In this document: in pieces, positions 61,301 to 64,000 of the stretch
Layout: each line of letters opens with the position of its first letter
How positions within the stretch are numbered: the first letter of the stretch is position 1
From: Certhia americana
Lineage: Eukaryota; Chordata; Aves; Passeriformes; Certhiidae
NCBI GenBank assembly: GCA_018697195.1
Contig: CM031864.1
Span: 23,756,086 to 23,820,085, forward strand
Direction of reading: 5' to 3'
DNA length: 64,000 bases
Program-made: the position numbers and the translations under genes
The notes under the pieces: generated by a model
The model's input: only the letters and a program-made list of their open reading frames with translations
Told to the model about the DNA's origin: nothing
Database searches by the model: none

Positions 61301-64000
61301 CTAGGAATACTTTCTAAATACAGTGCATCTGCATCATACCAAGCTTGGTTTCTTTTGCCTCTGTTCGGATTTCTGTGTCTGCAGAAATGTGAGCACAGAA
61401 AATTTAAGTCTGATAAGAATAAAGGATTTGAAGGTGTGTTCAGAGGTAAGAATGATCTGCTTCAAAGGAAAGCTATATACAAATGGTGAGAAAAAAGAAA
61501 AGAAAACAATATGAAAGGCTTTACCTCCATTCATTTAAAATATTTAGCTACTAGTTAGGATTTTTAGTTAAGTGCAAGGTGAAATACAGATAATGATATC
61601 ATCAATGACAGAGATTTGATTTTTAAATCAAAACAGTTGAGAATTAGGCTTGTTAATAGTTAAGTACAGATTTGATAAACGAATTATATGTTTAACTATG
61701 AATATAAATGAAAAGCTAAAGAGTGAGGCCATCCCTGAATACAGATGTATAGAGGATGTGACGATACTTGGCTGGGACACTTTTCAATCCTGGACGTGTA
61801 TCAGGCCACCTAGCCAGGAGGAGAGGTTCCTGAGGAGGAACACAAGAGCATGGAAACAAAAAAAATGGAGATCTTGTAATAAATCATATATATGATGCGT
61901 GTGTGTGTGTGTGGACGCACATCCACGTCAAATCACACCCCTCCCTGTCTGCCACGTAAAGTTCTGTCCTGCCTGCTCCCGATTGCTCTTCTCAGTGATT
62001 CATGGCACTGTGCTATCTCCTCACTCACAAGCTTAAGCCTGTACAACACATGCCACTGGGGGGAGAGCAATCTTTATCAGTGATTCTAAGAGCACTTACT
62101 ATTTTGAAAGACTTTGACAGGTCTTTTCACATTAAAGGCAAAGGGGAACTAGTATGAAAACCATTAAAAGCAGGAGATGTCTCAGGCTGGCTGTCAAATG
62201 CCTTGTAGCAAGCATAAAGGCAGTCAGTTTTAATTGTAAAAGCAAGGTTATCCACACAAGTTTGGACAATGCCTCTCTCTTCAGAGAGGGGAAAAAAAGC
62301 TTGCCTGTAAAACTGTCTATTACACAAGTGTGGGATGGCAGAAATACAAGAATATTTCCAGAGACTTTGTTCAGTCTGGCTTTGATTTAGCTGATCTCCT
62401 CAGAGAAGACCTGCAAGGCCAACTACACAAGCTACAAAAATAATTTAAATTTAAATAATTTAAATCTCACATAAGCCTGACACTCTCAATCAGCATCTAT
62501 TTTGTCCAGTTAGCCAACAATCTCAATTTTTGCTGTCAGAACTAAGAGGATCGCATCTGATAGTATTTAATTCTATTTCAACCTCTAAAATACTATCTCA
62601 TTTCAGGCTTTCATAAAGTAAACTTGAATTTTCACAGTGGTGTGGCATGCTACATATATGCAGCCTAGTACATAATGAAAGGCTCTCATTCAACAACACC
62701 CCTTATGTTTCATGGTCATAGTTTTTAATGATATTCACAGATACAGGAGATGAAATAATTATTTACCAATTTCAGACATTAGTTACTGCTGAAAACTAAT
62801 GACTTCTTGAAAACTATTGATTTGTAGATTATAACAGTAGCTGAAAGTACTAGGTACCCTTTGATATTTCAAATTCAGTGTATTCACTTAGTAAAAGCAT
62901 TGGTGGCTAAGGAATTACTTTTTTAAACTGTGATAATCCATCATTCCATGTGTGATTCTTTCCACAAATAAAAAGTGGGCTCAAATGTTTCACAAAGTTG
63001 GCTTAGTTGAGACTAAGGAAATTACAGTAGGTAGGCAGAGGGAGTGTCTTATTTTTCCACAGTCTTTCAGATCCAAACAACCATCTGGGTGCCTAAGGAG
63101 GTAGCATCTGAATTAATTAATGGTCTGAAATGACAGAGCAAGCTGCTTTCCTACCAGCTAAAATTACACAAACTTTCAGACCTTTCTCTCTATTAATTTC
63201 TCTTTGATCCTCAGGTGCATATGTCCCTGAATTATGAGACTGATCCAGTACAGTAGTAAAAAAGTATTGTAGAGTTTGAAGAAAGTTCTAATTTGCAACA
63301 GGCACAAACAAGTAACCAGCAAAGACCAGCTGAATCCCACATGTGCAAGTAGTGTGCAATAATGGTCTGTATATGAGAAATTCTTCATGTCTGCACAGCA
63401 GCAAAAACGCCTCACAAACAGATCACAAATAGTCCTCAAAAAAAATCGGGGAAAGTTAAAATAGACTCCCTAAAAAATTCTGTTGGTGGCTTACTTGGGT
63501 CAGCTCGGAAAATTCTCCATGCAAGATAAAATAAAACCCCTGCTTTCAGAAATCCATTTTTAGGAAGTCTTTAAATGTGAACTGACTCTGGGACAATCCT
63601 GGAAACTATGTCCTCACACTAATTTCTACCTGTGGTTCCAATCAACTCAATTCCTCTGCACATTCTGGTTGATTTTCTAGGGAACTTTAAACTGGGAACG
63701 TCAAAACCATGGATGCAGCATCCAGAAGTCATGGACCTCACCTTCCAGATCTATTTTATGCTGGTACACATAAAGTACAAAAAGACATTGCCACTGGTAA
63801 ATCTGCCACCTTTTCCTCCTCCAACTGTGCTTTATGATTTCCCACCTGCTCAGGATGGCACTCTCCCTGCTTGCATTGTTCCTCATTGCTGAGAGACCAA
63901 TTTTAACCTGCCACTAGCCAAGGAAAATCTGTCAGAATTCATCATGCTCTGCATGCTGTGCTCACTCATTTACAAGCTCTCCCTTCCTCCTGGAGAATTA
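58383..64000. other. Unique noncoding sequence
   Basis: No supportable gene. The longest frame (126 codons, 59015-59395 plus) overlaps another frame and resembles nothing known. An AT palindromic patch (TTTAAATTTAAATAATTTAAAT) lies near 62443-62465. Confidence 0.5.
61899..61913. repeat. Short GT microsatellite
   Basis: Seven GT units after a short TA-rich run (ATATATATGATGC). Confidence 0.75.

Overview
This window reads as vertebrate, most likely bird and probably songbird, nuclear DNA. It is AT-rich and has no operons, Shine-Dalgarno sites or tightly packed reading frames. It carries a decayed CR1 LINE tail, the signature LINE of birds and reptiles, and at least five endogenous-retrovirus (ERV) long terminal repeats (LTRs). 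One retroviral leader has a tRNA-Trp-like primer site of the kind known from avian retroviruses. I found no host protein-coding exon, tRNA, rRNA or CRISPR that I can support. The open frames of 60-184 codons are almost all chance frames, retroelement debris or antisense readings of it. The window is best described as intergenic or long-intron sequence.

Layout. 1-1.6 kb ends in a solo LTR (family A, 4-bp target duplication). 6.6-9.8 kb holds an inverted pair of 383-bp copies, about 95% identical, around a 2.4-kb spacer with two long T runs. 13.8-14.2 kb is a minus-strand solo LTR with a 6-bp target duplication. 21.7-22.0 kb is a minus-strand CR1 3' end with two internal deletions. 33.7-35.8 kb is the 3' part of a minus-strand gammaretrovirus-like ERV (integrase tail, collapsed env, polypurine tract, LTR). 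Its integrase was split by a plus-strand LTR. 40.4-40.75 kb is a plus-strand solo LTR with a 6-bp duplication. 44.0-44.4 kb is a second family-A solo LTR in the same orientation as the first. 45.8-48.0 kb has a direct pair of about 391-bp copies. 50.2-51.1 kb is the 5' end of a minus-strand avian ERV (LTR, tRNA-Trp-like primer site, leader, broken gag matrix region). 51.4-52.0 kb looks like further decayed LTR-type repeat. A sharply bounded 93-bp piece at 58.2 kb matches the U5 end of the LTR at 35.5 kb.

The parts do not form one functional system. The history is repeated retroviral insertion, LTR-LTR recombination leaving solo LTRs, nesting of one insertion in another, and two local duplications. 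Several unique stretches look like candidate conserved noncoding elements (rich in TAAT/ATTA cores, free of repeats), but that cannot be shown without comparison to other genomes. I did not find a convincing undescribed biological system. The most checkable oddities are the two local duplication pairs, the nested LTR in the integrase and the shared 93-bp U5 block.
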